Below, piece by piece: positions 1 to 8,775 of a stretch of DNA of 64,000 nucleotides (position 1 is the stretch's first letter; every line of letters begins with the position of its first letter). Made by a program: the position numbers and the translations under genes. The stretch comes from an uncultured Clostridia bacterium (GTDB lineage: Bacteria > Bacillota > Clostridia > Lachnospirales > Lachnospiraceae): the NCBI GenBank assembly GCA_947385955.1, contig CANDNA010000004.1, positions 124,001 through 188,000 of the forward strand. Direction: 5' to 3'. Under the pieces are notes generated by a model, which was given only the letters and a program-made list of their open reading frames with translations, had not been told where the DNA came from and made no database searches.

Positions 1-278
1 TGGTAATTGAACAGATTTTCCGTTGAAGTAAATTCTCCGCTTTCCGGCGGGATCAACTGTCCCTGATATATTTTTCTGGTGATCCGGAAAAGCGGGCTGT
101 TTTTTACCTTTTCATCCGCTCCCGCAAACAGTCTTTCGTGAATGCCGCTCTCTTCCGATGCGATTTTCAGCAGTTCCTTATCATAATAGTGAATCCCCAG
201 TTCCTTAGACAGCATCTCACCGATGGTACGTCCCCCGCTTCCATACTGTCTCGCAATGGTAATGACAACCTTCTCCAT
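1..278 (-). CDS. Cytidylate kinase-like family protein (partial, C-terminus outside window)
   Basis: Only the first 92 codons are inside the window. The N-terminus reads MEKVVITIARQYGSGGRTIG, the glycine-rich nucleotide-binding loop of the cytidylate-kinase-like (AAA family) proteins common in Clostridia, followed by an IHYYDKELL segment that is also typical. The substrate of these stand-alone proteins is not established, so kinase activity is inferred from the family. The start is supported by a GGAGGAG ribosome-binding site 6-7 bases upstream. The gene lies 20 bases downstream of livF on the same strand and could be co-transcribed with it. A related but distinct gene is at 61440-62042. Confidence 0.8.
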   Translation of the reverse strand, partial: MEKVVITIARQYGSGGRTIGEMLSKELGIHYYDKELLKIASEESGIHERLFAGADEKVKNSPLFRITRKIYQGQLIPPESGEFTSTENLFNY

Positions 279-298
279 GTAATCTCCTCCCTGTTTCC

Positions 299-1009
299 CT
301 ATTCACCCAGATAAGCCTTTTTAATGGAATCATCCGCCAGAAGCGCATCCGCCCTGCCTTCCAGTACAATACTGCCTGTCTCCAGTACATATGCCCGGTC
401 CGCAATGGACAGCGCTTTTTTCGCATTCTGCTCCACCAGCAGCACCGTCGTCCCGCTCTCGCTGACCTCTTTGATAATGTCAAAGATCTCATTGACAAAA
501 ATCGGGGAAAGTCCCATAGAAGGCTCATCCATCAATATAATTTTCGGATGGGACATCAGCGCCCGCCCCATAGCCAGCATCTGCTGCTCGCCGCCGCTCA
601 ATGTGCCGGCCATCTGGCCCTTCCGCTCTTCCAGTCTGGGAAATCTGTGGTATACCATCTGCAGCGTTTCTTCGATCTCATCCTTATCTTTCCTTGTATA
701 AGCGCCCATACGAAGATTCTGAAGCACCGAAAGCTGGGCAAAAATCCTCCGCCCCTCCGGTACATGCGCCATCCCCATCGACACAATCTTATGTCCCGGT
801 ACTTTGGTGATTTCCTTCCCTTCAAACAGCACACTTCCCTTCTTGGCAGGAAGCAGTCCGGTTACCGTATGCAGTGTGGTGGTCTTGCCCGCACCGTTTG
901 CACCGATCAGAGCAATGACCTCACCCTCCTCTACTGTAAAGGAGATCCCCTTCAGCGCCTGAATCATGCCGTAATATACTTCCAGATTCTTTACTTCCAG
1001 CATCGCCAT
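299..1009 (-). CDS. livF: Branched-chain amino acid ABC transporter, ATP-binding protein LivF
   Basis: One of the two cytoplasmic ATPases that power high-affinity import of leucine, isoleucine and valine (or related amino acids). The 236-residue length matches LivF. The Walker A motif GANGAGKT is at residues 36-43, followed by the signature LSGGEQQ, Walker B IILMDEP and the switch histidine region. The N-terminal EVYYG and the MGMAHVPEGRRIF segment are characteristic of LivF rather than LivG. It is the last liv gene of a livH-livM-livG-livF run, 12 bases after livG. The exact substrate cannot be read from the sequence. Confidence 0.95.
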   Translation of the reverse strand: MAMLEVKNLEVYYGMIQALKGISFTVEEGEVIALIGANGAGKTTTLHTVTGLLPAKKGSVLFEGKEITKVPGHKIVSMGMAHVPEGRRIFAQLSVLQNLRMGAYTRKDKDEIEETLQMVYHRFPRLEERKGQMAGTLSGGEQQMLAMGRALMSHPKIILMDEPSMGLSPIFVNEIFDIIKEVSESGTTVLLVEQNAKKALSIADRAYVLETGSIVLEGRADALLADDSIKKAYLGE

Positions 1010-1021
1010 CTTTCTTCCCTC

Positions 1022-1780
1022 CTATTCTCCCAGATATGCAGTGATGACCTGCGGATCATTCAGTACTGCCCCGGTTTCACCCTGCGCCAGGATACGCCCG
1101 AAATTCAGCACGGAAAGCGCCTCACAGATACCGGATACCAGCTTCATATCATGCTCGATCAGCAGAATCGTCATATCAAACCGGTCCCGGATCAGGCGGA
1201 TGGTATCCATCAGTTCCCTGGTCTCATTGGGATTCATGCCTGCCGCAGGCTCATCCAACAGCAGCAGTTTGGGATCCGTGGCAAGCGCCCTGGCAATCTC
1301 CAGTTTCCGCTGTTTGCCATAAGGGAGATTGGAAGCCAGAAAATCAGCTTCTCCGGCCAGATCAAACACTTCCAGAAGCTCTCTGGCACGCTCATTCATC
1401 TCTTTTTCCACCCTGCGGTAGGAAGGTGTACGGAAAATACCGGCCAGGGAGGAATATTGATAGTGATTGTGAAGCCCCACCTTCACATTGTCCAGCACCG
1501 ACATGCCTTTAAACAGACGGATGTTCTGAAACGTCCTGGCAATTCCGGCTTTGTTGATCTCTATGGTCTTTTTGCCTGTAATGTCGGTACCGTCCAGCCG
1601 GATAATCCCCTCATTGGGCTTATAAACGCCGGTCAGCAGATTAAACACCGTGGTTTTCCCTGCCCCGTTGGGACCGATCAGGCCATAGAGCTGTCCTTTT
1701 TCAATATGGATTTCAAAATCATCCACGGCCCGGAGGCCGCCAAATGAGATACACAGATTTTGTACGTCTAACAATGCCAT
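1022..1780 (-). CDS. livG: Branched-chain amino acid ABC transporter, ATP-binding protein LivG
   Basis: The second ATPase of the Liv importer, 252 residues. Walker A GPNGAGKT is at residues 36-43. The signature region is YGKQRKLEIARAL, the LivG-type variant without a classic LSGGQ, and Walker B is LLLLDEPAAGMNP. The IARTFQNIRLF and DMKLVSG segments are also typical of LivG. It sits between livM and livF on the minus strand and should pair with LivF under the LivH/LivM channel. The 49-base gap to livM is short and shows no terminator. Confidence 0.95.
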   Translation of the reverse strand: MALLDVQNLCISFGGLRAVDDFEIHIEKGQLYGLIGPNGAGKTTVFNLLTGVYKPNEGIIRLDGTDITGKKTIEINKAGIARTFQNIRLFKGMSVLDNVKVGLHNHYQYSSLAGIFRTPSYRRVEKEMNERARELLEVFDLAGEADFLASNLPYGKQRKLEIARALATDPKLLLLDEPAAGMNPNETRELMDTIRLIRDRFDMTILLIEHDMKLVSGICEALSVLNFGRILAQGETGAVLNDPQVITAYLGE

Positions 1781-1829
1781 TATTCTACTCCTTTGTCATA
1801 ACAGACCTGCGGGTCTTTTGCTTCTGCCT

Positions 1830-2903
1830 TTATTTACCAGTGGATTGCCCGGAACCGGAAGGCAGATGCAGCAGACGCTTCCATGAATACCGTTCTCTGA
1901 ATTCGACGGCTTTCGGGCTCCAGTTAAACAACATCATGGCAATCAGAACCACCGCATAAATCAGCATACGATAGTCGCTCAGGCCCCGCAGCAGCTCCGG
2001 AAGCAGTGTCAGTACCACCGCAGAAATCACAGACCCCCGGATATTACCGATACCGCCCAGCACAACAAATACAAGAATCATAATGGACATATTATAGCCA
2101 AAGTTCTTCGGCAGCGCCGTCAGCGTGGAAAGATTATGTGCATACAATACACCTGCCACCCCCGCAAGAGAGGCGGAAAGCGTAAAAGCCATCAGCTTAT
2201 ACCGGGTCACATGGATCCCGACAGATTCTGCGGCAATCAGATTGTCCCGGATCGCCATAATGGCCCGGCCGTCCCTGGAATGAATCAGGTTTAAAATGAT
2301 AAACAAAGTCAGCAGAATCAGCAGTACGCCGATGGTAAAGCTGGCATCATGAGGCGTACCCGTGATCCCCTGGGGACCGTTAAGAATCGTCTTACCCTCA
2401 GGAGAAAGCCCCAGGGCAACACTGTCTTTCATGGAAAAATGAAAGCCGCTCTCATCCCTGCCGATATACAGTACATTCATCAGATTTTTAATGATTTCAC
2501 CAAAGGCCAGCGTCACAATGGCCAGATAGTCGCCCCGCAGACGCAGTACGGGAATCCCGATCAGGATTCCAAACAGTGCGGCAGTGACAGCACCGATCAC
2601 CAGCGCCAGAAAAAAACGCAGGCCCCCCGGCATAGCCTCTTTGGTACACATGGAAAAGAAAGAACCTGCAAAAGCACCCACACACATAAAACCTGCATGG
2701 CCCAGACTCAGTTCCCCCAGAATACCCACCACCAGGTTCAGGGATACCGCCAGTATCACATAAATGCACAATGGCACCAGAAGTCCCTCCATCAGGCTGG
2801 AAATATGTCCTGCCGCCCCCAGGGCGGCAACAAGAATATAAGCAACGATTACGACAGCATAGGTAATCATATTGTATTTCGTCGTCGGATTCATTTTCTT
2901 CAT
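1830..2903 (-). CDS. livM: Branched-chain amino acid ABC transporter permease LivM
   Basis: Inner-membrane permease of the Liv system, 357 residues, with about ten hydrophobic segments. The motifs GELSLGHAGFMCVGAF and GDYLAIVTLAFGEIIKNL are the diagnostic LivM signatures, and the latter is part of the contact with the ATPases. The C-terminus is charged and cytoplasmic. The gene begins 9 bases after the livH stop codon, indicating translational linkage. The two permeases form the translocation pore fed by the LivJ-type lipoprotein encoded upstream. Confidence 0.93.
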   Translation of the reverse strand: MKKMNPTTKYNMITYAVVIVAYILVAALGAAGHISSLMEGLLVPLCIYVILAVSLNLVVGILGELSLGHAGFMCVGAFAGSFFSMCTKEAMPGGLRFFLALVIGAVTAALFGILIGIPVLRLRGDYLAIVTLAFGEIIKNLMNVLYIGRDESGFHFSMKDSVALGLSPEGKTILNGPQGITGTPHDASFTIGVLLILLTLFIILNLIHSRDGRAIMAIRDNLIAAESVGIHVTRYKLMAFTLSASLAGVAGVLYAHNLSTLTALPKNFGYNMSIMILVFVVLGGIGNIRGSVISAVVLTLLPELLRGLSDYRMLIYAVVLIAMMLFNWSPKAVEFRERYSWKRLLHLPSGSGQSTGK

Positions 2904-2912
2904 TGTTTTTCC

Positions 2913-3797
2913 CTACACTTTCTCCTGAATTTCCTTACCAAGAATCCCGGTAGGCTTTACCAGCAGTACTACAATCAACACGGCAAATACGATCGCATCC
3001 GCCATCTGGGAAGAAATATATGCCTTCCCCAATATCTCTATGATACCCAGCAGAATGCCGCCGATCATAGCGCCCGGAATGGAACCGATGCCTCCGAATA
3101 CCGCTGCCACAAAAGCCTTGATACCCGGCATGGCTCCTGTATAGGGTGACAGGGAAGGATAGGTGGAGCACAAAAGTACGCCTGCCACAGCGGCCAGCGC
3201 AGAACCGATGGCAAATGTCAGCGCTATGGTTCCGTTCACATTGATCCCCATAAGCTGGGCCGCCCCCTTATCCTCGGAAACAGCCAGCATGGCCTGCCCT
3301 GCCCTGGTTTTTTTGATAAAAAGTGTCAGGCCTGCCATAATCACGATGCAGGCAATGATTGTCACGATTGTCTCTCCGGAAATCGTAAGCTGTCCCTCTG
3401 CCAGCACCAGAGGCGGAATGGTCACCACCGATTTAAAGGACTTGGTATTGGCTCCAAACAGAAGAAGTGCCAGATTCTGCAGCAGATAGCTGACGCCGAT
3501 GGCGGTAATCAGAACTGCCAGAGGGGATGCTGCCATCCGCAGCGGCTTATACGCCACTCTTTCGATCACCATACCCAGCACTGTGCAGACCAGCATGGAA
3601 ACCAGCACTGCCAGAACCGGCGGCAGCCCCATGCCGCTGGTCATTATAAACACCACGTAGCCGCCCACCATAATCACATCGCCGTGGGCAAAATTCAGCA
3701 TCTTGGCGATTCCGTATACCATAGTATAGCCCAGTGCGATAATGGCATAGACGCTTCCAAGACTGATACCGTTGATTAAATAGGAAAGTAAACTCAT
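2913..3797 (-). CDS. livH: Branched-chain amino acid ABC transporter permease LivH
   Basis: Membrane permease of 294 residues with the LivH signature near the N-terminus (GSVYAIIALGYTMVYG, then NFAHGD) and the late GGIGSIPGAMIGG loop. It is the first gene of the livHMGF run. A promoter-like sequence with a TATACT -10 box lies about 70-105 bases upstream, just downstream of the livJ terminator, so the permease and ATPase genes can be transcribed independently of the binding protein. The ribosome-binding site is AGAGGTG. Confidence 0.94.
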   Translation of the reverse strand: MSLLSYLINGISLGSVYAIIALGYTMVYGIAKMLNFAHGDVIMVGGYVVFIMTSGMGLPPVLAVLVSMLVCTVLGMVIERVAYKPLRMAASPLAVLITAIGVSYLLQNLALLLFGANTKSFKSVVTIPPLVLAEGQLTISGETIVTIIACIVIMAGLTLFIKKTRAGQAMLAVSEDKGAAQLMGINVNGTIALTFAIGSALAAVAGVLLCSTYPSLSPYTGAMPGIKAFVAAVFGGIGSIPGAMIGGILLGIIEILGKAYISSQMADAIVFAVLIVVLLVKPTGILGKEIQEKV

Positions 3798-3840
3798 ACG
3801 TACACCTCTTTATTTTTCATTCACTGTTTTGTCTCTGACC

Positions 3841-3871
3841 GTATGTACTCTTGTCGATCGAAGGTATGTAC
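3841..3871. promoter_or_regulatory. Possible operator in the livH leader
   Basis: The 8-mer GTATGTAC occurs twice in direct orientation (3841-3848 and 3864-3871). The perfect palindrome TCGATCGA (3854-3861) lies between the copies. The group lies between the predicted livH -10 box and the livH start codon, where a repressor could act. No regulator family is recognised, so the role is inferred. Confidence 0.35.
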
Positions 3872-3874
3872 ACA

Positions 3875-3904
3875 AGTATACCATATACAGTTGCGGGGAA
3901 TCAA
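3875..3904 (-). promoter_or_regulatory. Sigma-A-type promoter for livHMGF
   Basis: On the minus strand, TTGATT and TATACT are separated by 18 bases (-35 at 3899-3904, -10 at 3875-3880). The promoter lies just downstream of the livJ terminator and upstream of livH, so it would uncouple permease expression from binding-protein expression. Confidence 0.6.
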
Positions 3905-3925
3905 GCGCAGAAGAATTTCTGTATG

Positions 3926-3961
3926 AAAAAAAGTACAGTGCAAGGGACACTGTACTTTTTT
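3926..3961 (-). terminator. Intrinsic terminator after livJ
   Basis: An 8-bp GC-containing stem (GTACAGTG / CACTGTAC) with a 7-base loop, extended by A/T pairs and followed by a T run on the minus strand. It lies 24 bases after the livJ stop codon. Confidence 0.85.
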
Positions 3962-3984
3962 GTACAAGGCTTCACTGCCGCAAA

Positions 3985-5205
3985 TTACATGGCAGCATAT
4001 GCGCCGTTTGTAATCTTAACAGCCTTCGGCTCTTTATTCGGTTCACCGTCAGCGCCCCATGTCATACCCAGACCTGTCAGACCGTCGATGGAAATCTCTG
4101 TCATGGATACTTTCAGCGCATCACAGATATCGGAAGCGCTCATATCCGGTGTTACGCCTGCTTTTTCAATCGCTGCTTTGATGGCATAGATACCGTCATA
4201 AGCATCTGCTGCAAACTGATTGGGTACATCGCCAAACGCATCCTGATATGCCTTCACAAAGTTCTGTGTCAGTTCATCCTCTGCATCTGCTGCAAAAGGA
4301 GTCAGCAGCATAACGCCCTCTGCCAGGGCAGTATCAAAATCTTCTACCGTAAGAAGCCCGTCCAGACCGTCACAGCCAAAGAACTGCGGCTTGTATCCCA
4401 TCTTATCGGCCTGCCCCAGGATAATGGAAGCCTCCGTATAATAAATGGGTAAAAATACAAGTTCTGCACCGGCATCCTTTGCTTTCTGAAGCTGTACGGA
4501 AAAATCAGTATTGCTGTCTGCCGTAAACGCTTCTGCAGATACGATTTCCAGTCCCTGGTTGCCTGCTTCTGCTGCAAATGTCTGATAAATACCGGAAGAA
4601 TATACATCAGAGCTGTTGTAGATAACCGCTACCTTGGTTGCCAGGCCGTTTTCTCCAATGTACTGTGCGGATGCCGTACCCTGATTGGGATCAGAGAAGC
4701 ATACGCGGAATGCATTGTCATACTGGATACTCTCCACTGCGGAACCGGACGGAGTCAGATGGAACATATTGTCCTCATGTGTCTTTTCCACCACTGCTGT
4801 ACAGGGAGTACTGGTTACTGTACCAAGCAGTACCTGCATATCCCAGTCTTTTAACGTATTATAAGCATTGACTGCCTTTTCTGCATCATGCTCATCATCC
4901 TGAAAATTAAATTCAATGGGTACGCCATTGATGCCGCCTGCCGCATTGATCTCATCCACCGCAAGCTGTGCTGCATTTTTCACTGCCTGTCCGTAAATAG
5001 CCGCTGCACCGGTCACAGGGCCGATACCGCCGATCTTAAAGACAGCGCCGTCTGCTGCAGCCGCACTGTCTCCCTCTGCAGGCGCCGTACTGCCATTTTC
5101 CGTACCTTCTGCCGGCGCTGTGGAATCGGATGCTCCGCCGCCGCAGCCCGTCAGTGCGGCTGCCACCATAGCCGATGCAACCGCAATGCTTAAAAATCTC
5201 TTCAT
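3985..5205 (-). CDS. livJ: Branched-chain amino acid ABC transporter substrate-binding lipoprotein LivJ
   Basis: Extracytoplasmic binding protein (Peripla_BP_6 family) that delivers amino acids to LivHM. It starts MKRFLSIAV with a lipoprotein signal ending in LTGC, followed by a Gly/Ser/Ala/Glu-rich linker to about residue 60 and then the KIGGIGPVTGAAAIYG binding-protein core. An in-frame ATG 15 bases further upstream is unlikely as the start because the GGAGGAG ribosome-binding site lies within those codons and is spaced correctly for the ATG at 5205. It has its own strong promoter and a terminator that separates it from livH. Confidence 0.93.
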   Translation of the reverse strand: MKRFLSIAVASAMVAAALTGCGGGASDSTAPAEGTENGSTAPAEGDSAAAADGAVFKIGGIGPVTGAAAIYGQAVKNAAQLAVDEINAAGGINGVPIEFNFQDDEHDAEKAVNAYNTLKDWDMQVLLGTVTSTPCTAVVEKTHEDNMFHLTPSGSAVESIQYDNAFRVCFSDPNQGTASAQYIGENGLATKVAVIYNSSDVYSSGIYQTFAAEAGNQGLEIVSAEAFTADSNTDFSVQLQKAKDAGAELVFLPIYYTEASIILGQADKMGYKPQFFGCDGLDGLLTVEDFDTALAEGVMLLTPFAADAEDELTQNFVKAYQDAFGDVPNQFAADAYDGIYAIKAAIEKAGVTPDMSASDICDALKVSMTEISIDGLTGLGMTWGADGEPNKEPKAVKITNGAYAAM

Positions 5206-5297
5206 AATCTTCTCCTCCATTTTCTCTCTGCATTGCTTTTACAGTTACATGGAAAAAGATTCAGTGGCACACCATTGAACCTTTTTCGTTACACGAT

Positions 5298-5326
5298 ATC
5301 ATAAATACTTTTTTCTGATTTGTCAA
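5298..5326 (-). promoter_or_regulatory. Strong sigma-A promoter for livJ
   Basis: On the minus strand, a consensus -35 TTGACA (5321-5326), a 17-base spacer and TATGAT (5298-5303). It begins only 13 bases after the trkA stop codon and leaves a leader of about 85 bases before livJ. Confidence 0.85.
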
Positions 5327-5339
5327 CATTTTTTTACGC

Positions 5340-6026
5340 TCAGCTTCGGTTTTTTGTACCCCTGGACTTCTTTTCATCCATTCGTTTCAGTACCTGGAAC
5401 ACATCTTCATTGTTGCCCATGACAATCAGATGGTCCTCTTCCTCGAACCGGTAATCCGGATGTATCACAAAGTCTGTTTTTTCCCCTTTTTTCACACCCA
5501 GGATATTGATGTGATATCTGGCACGGATATCCACCTCACGCACCGTCTTTCCAATCCAGTTCCCCAGAGGCAGGATTTCATAGATAGAACATTCCCGGCT
5601 CAGCTCAATATAATCAAACACATGGCTGGCACTGCACCGGTTGGCCAGTCTTTCCGCAATATCCCGATCCGGATAGATCACCTCATCGGCCCCGTTGCGC
5701 AGCAAAAACTTTGCCTGAATATCCCGGACTGCCTTGCTGATCACGTATTTGGCGCCCATCTCCTTTAAAAGGCTGGTAATCTCCAGGCTGCTCTGAAAGT
5801 TTTCGCCAATGCAGACGAAGCAATAGTCAAAATTGTCCACCCCCAGCGTTTTCAATACATCAACCTTGGTACAGTCCCCGATTTTTGCACTGGTAACAAT
5901 GGGAAGCACCTCTTCCAGCGCTTCTTCCTGTTCATCCACCGCCAATATCTGATTGCCCAGCTCTGCCAGCTTTCTGCACAGATGATAGCCGAATTTTCCC
6001 ATTCCGATAATCAAAACCGATTTCAT
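5340..6026 (-). CDS. Potassium uptake regulatory subunit, TrkA/KtrA family
   Basis: Cytoplasmic RCK protein of 228 residues that gates a TrkH/KtrB potassium channel subunit. The Rossmann motif GMGKFG is at residues 8-13, and a TrkA-N domain fills about residues 3-125. A TrkA-C domain occupies the C-terminal 80 residues, with IGKTVREVDIR and HLIVMGNNEDV. The single-RCK length fits the KtrA/KtrC type rather than the double-length E. coli TrkA. It starts 16 bases after the neighbouring TrkH/KtrB gene, so the two form one transport unit. Confidence 0.9.
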   Translation of the reverse strand: MKSVLIIGMGKFGYHLCRKLAELGNQILAVDEQEEALEEVLPIVTSAKIGDCTKVDVLKTLGVDNFDYCFVCIGENFQSSLEITSLLKEMGAKYVISKAVRDIQAKFLLRNGADEVIYPDRDIAERLANRCSASHVFDYIELSRECSIYEILPLGNWIGKTVREVDIRARYHINILGVKKGEKTDFVIHPDYRFEEEDHLIVMGNNEDVFQVLKRMDEKKSRGTKNRS

Positions 6027-6042
6027 GTATACATCCCTTTCT

Positions 6043-7386
6043 CTATCCTACCGTAATCCTGCCCAGAGGATACTGTACCGGATCTGTTTTTTTCTTCTGC
6101 ATAAACGACAGGGCGAACGTCATACTGCCGATTCTGCCGCAGTACATCAGAAAAATAATCACACACCTGGAAACTACCGACAAATCTCTGGTAATGCCGC
6201 AGGTCATACCCACAGTCCCGATGGCGGAACAGATCTCAAACATCACACTGTCCATCGAAAGCTCCGGCTGAATACCGCAGATAATCACGCCGGCCGCCAG
6301 AGCCATCAGCAGGTCAATCACCAGTACCATACTGGATTTTTTAATGATTTCATCCGGAATCCTCCGTTCGAACACACTGCAGCCGTTTTTGCTGCAAAGA
6401 CTGTTCCAGGTGTACATAATCAGCACCACCACCGTGGTGGTTTTAATGCCGCCTGCCGTGGAACCGGGACTGCCCCCGATAAACATCAGAATCATGGTCA
6501 GCAGCTTGCTGCCGGGAGACAGTGCACCGGTATCTACCGTGTTAAACCCTGCCGTTCTGGCTGTGACAGAAGAAAACAATGCCTCCAGGATCTGCGTACC
6601 GGGCGCATGTCCCAGAAACAGCGCCTGCCTTTCAAATACCCAGAACAGAAACGCCCCGCCGAAAATCAGACCTGCTGTCATCAACAGCACAATCTTGGTA
6701 TGCAGCATATATTTCCGTATGTGCAGGCCGTTTTCATACACATCCTGCCAGACAATAAAGCCGATGCCGCCCACTACAATCAGGAACATAATCACCACAT
6801 TGACCAGCGGGTCTGCTGCATAGGCGACCAGTGACCCATAAGCCTCCCGTTCGCCCATCAGATCAAAACCGCCGTTGCAGAAAGCGGATACCGCATGAAA
6901 TACGCCATAATAGCAGCCCCGGCCCCAGCCAAACTCCGGCACAAAACGGATTGCAAGCAAAACAGCCCCCACACCTTCCAGGAGCAAAGTGCCTTTTACG
7001 ATCAGCTTTGTCAGACGGACAACACCTGCCAACTGCAGCGTATTGATACTCTCCTGCAGCAGCTCCCGCTCCCGCAGGCTGATCTTTCTCCGGATATAGA
7101 TAGAAAAGAACACACCTATGGTCATAAATCCCAGGCCGCCTGTCTGAATCAGCAGCAGGATCACCACCTGGCCGAACAGACTCCAGTTCCGGAATGTATC
7201 CGCCACCACCAGCCCTGTCACGCAGGTGGCACTGGTGGCCGTAAACAGGGCATCCAGAAACCCGGCCGCTTCTCCCTTTGCCGCACAGGGCAGCATCAGA
7301 AGCAGTGTTCCTATGACAATAATCAAAAAAAATCCTATGGCAATCAACTGAATCTGTGACAGCCCATTTCTTCTCTTCCGCTTCAT
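6043..7386 (-). CDS. Potassium uptake membrane subunit, TrkH/KtrB family
   Basis: Integral membrane potassium-translocating subunit of 447 residues. Four pore-loop filter segments are visible: TSATCVTGLV, VSAFCNGGFD, VTARTAGFNTVD and SAIGTVGMTCG, each with the conserved glycine of the filter. A charged C-terminus follows. The downstream trkA/ktrA-like gene supplies the regulatory ring. The distinction between Trk and Ktr naming is not clear-cut here; length and gene pairing favour the Ktr type. Confidence 0.92.
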   Translation of the reverse strand: MKRKRRNGLSQIQLIAIGFFLIIVIGTLLLMLPCAAKGEAAGFLDALFTATSATCVTGLVVADTFRNWSLFGQVVILLLIQTGGLGFMTIGVFFSIYIRRKISLRERELLQESINTLQLAGVVRLTKLIVKGTLLLEGVGAVLLAIRFVPEFGWGRGCYYGVFHAVSAFCNGGFDLMGEREAYGSLVAYAADPLVNVVIMFLIVVGGIGFIVWQDVYENGLHIRKYMLHTKIVLLMTAGLIFGGAFLFWVFERQALFLGHAPGTQILEALFSSVTARTAGFNTVDTGALSPGSKLLTMILMFIGGSPGSTAGGIKTTTVVVLIMYTWNSLCSKNGCSVFERRIPDEIIKKSSMVLVIDLLMALAAGVIICGIQPELSMDSVMFEICSAIGTVGMTCGITRDLSVVSRCVIIFLMYCGRIGSMTFALSFMQKKKTDPVQYPLGRITVG

Positions 7387-7464
7387 GTTTCCTGATTCCG
7401 TTTTTTCTCTGCCTTCTTATGGCCTTATGCCGGCCCTGCAGAGACTCCTTTCCCCAATCACGCC

Positions 7465-8004
7465 TTATACAACTCCCAGCGATTCCAGTATCCCATAGGC
7501 AATAGCTTCTGCAATGGCCTCAAACTCCAGATCAAAGAGCACATTGTCCGCATCAGTATTCAGAAAGCCCACTTCCACCAATACCGCAGGCATCTGCGTA
7601 CTGTTTAAAACGATCAGATTGGGCCTTTCTGTTACGCCGATATTCCGAAATCCCAGATATGAAAGCTGCCTGTTAATGTTTTTTGCGATAATTTCCGCAA
7701 TGCCGCCTTTGGAATACACAAGGGATTCCACCCCTGAATAAGTATTGGGATATGGGCTGGAATTTCTGTGAATGGAAATAAAATAATCCGCCCCTGCCAG
7801 ATTGCCTTCCTGCGCCTTTCGATAGGGCGTTTCGTAAACATCTTCCGTCCGGGTATAGATCACATTGATCCCCGCGTTCTGCAGAATATCCCCCACTGCC
7901 AGTGTCAGTGCAAGATTGTCATCTTTCTCATACCGTCCGTTATAAACTGCCCCCAGGTCTGAACCGCCGTGCCCGGCATCCATTACGATTGTATAATATG
8001 CCAT
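7465..8004 (-). CDS. N-acetylmuramoyl-L-alanine amidase, Amidase_3 family
   Basis: Zinc amidase that cleaves the amide bond between muramic acid and the peptide stem. The 179-residue protein is essentially only the catalytic domain: TIVMDAGHGG carries the first zinc histidine (H12), SIHRNSS the second, and VEVGFLN the catalytic glutamate. No signal peptide or wall-binding repeat is visible with the start at 8004, which has GGAG 8 bases upstream. A longer in-frame version starting at 8079 would add 25 residues but has a poorer ribosome-binding site. Leaderless amidases of this type are known in Clostridia; how this one reaches the wall is unclear. Confidence 0.85.
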   Translation of the reverse strand: MAYYTIVMDAGHGGSDLGAVYNGRYEKDDNLALTLAVGDILQNAGINVIYTRTEDVYETPYRKAQEGNLAGADYFISIHRNSSPYPNTYSGVESLVYSKGGIAEIIAKNINRQLSYLGFRNIGVTERPNLIVLNSTQMPAVLVEVGFLNTDADNVLFDLEFEAIAEAIAYGILESLGVV

Positions 8005-8082
8005 AAATCTGCTCCGCATATTTGCTCTTATGACAGAATATGCAAAAAACGCCGGCAAGTGAATCCCTGCCTTTTGCATCTT

Positions 8083-8775
8083 CTAAGAAAGCCGGAAATA
8101 CCGCAGCAGTTCCGCCGTCATATCTTTCACCCCGCCGAAAACGGGCGGCACTTCCTCTGTCCGCCTTGTGCATACATTCAGATAATATCCGGGCCCTGGC
8201 CTGTCCTCCATGCAGATGCCGTCCGGCAGGATACGTCCCTGCTCCGGCAGAAAACAGAGCCGGCGAAACTCTGTTCCAAGTCCGCTCCCCGTCATCTTGG
8301 CATAACTCTCTCTGGCACACCAGCAGCGGAAAAACCAGTCCGCCTGCTCTTTTTCGGAAGTCATCCGCTCATACCGGTCATATTCTGAACCGGAAAGAAT
8401 CCGCCGGGCCATTGCTTTTCGTGCCGGGCGGATCTCCTGCACATCCAGCCCTACTTCCCGGTCTGCAAACGCAGCCCCCGCCAGACCGCCCGAATGGGAC
8501 AGGGAAAACTGGATCTGTGGATATTCTGCCAGATATGGTTTCCCATAAGGTCCGCAGGTATAACAAATCTCCACTTTTTCTTCTGTTTTCAAATGTCTGC
8601 GCAGCACATACTGAAGCAGCAGCCCGCAGCATATGCTCCGGAGCCTGTCCTCTTTCTTTTTGCAGGCATCTGCCTTTGCCAGCCGCATCCTGTCCAGTTC
8701 CCGGCAGGCCCGCCTGAGCAGCTCTTCTCCCCAAAAGGCTTCTGTCCAGACGGTATATACGCAAACCTCCCCCAT
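8083..8775 (-). CDS. 4'-phosphopantetheinyl transferase, Sfp type
   Basis: Transfers the phosphopantetheine arm from coenzyme A to carrier proteins. Of 230 residues, the recognisable Sfp core is FSLSHSG, then VGLDVQEI (magnesium-binding acidic pair), then WCARESYAKMTG, corresponding to the usual W-x-x-KE-x-x-x-K motif with Arg replacing the first Lys. Its ATG overlaps the aspS stop codon by one base (TGATG), indicating coupled translation. No polyketide or peptide synthetase genes are nearby, so it may serve a distant carrier protein. Confidence 0.88.
   Translation of the reverse strand: MGEVCVYTVWTEAFWGEELLRRACRELDRMRLAKADACKKKEDRLRSICCGLLLQYVLRRHLKTEEKVEICYTCGPYGKPYLAEYPQIQFSLSHSGGLAGAAFADREVGLDVQEIRPARKAMARRILSGSEYDRYERMTSEKEQADWFFRCWCARESYAKMTGSGLGTEFRRLCFLPEQGRILPDGICMEDRPGPGYYLNVCTRRTEEVPPVFGGVKDMTAELLRYFRLS

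Noticed and set aside
548-1747. Long plus-strand open frame antisense to livF and livG
   Set aside because: It overlaps well-supported genes on the other strand, has no ribosome-binding site and no family motifs; similar long antisense frames at 25816-27978 and 53945-56263 were rejected for the same reason.
5206-5220. Upstream ATG for livJ
   Set aside because: The five extra codons contain the ribosome-binding site for the ATG at 5205, and the signal peptide fits the shorter form.
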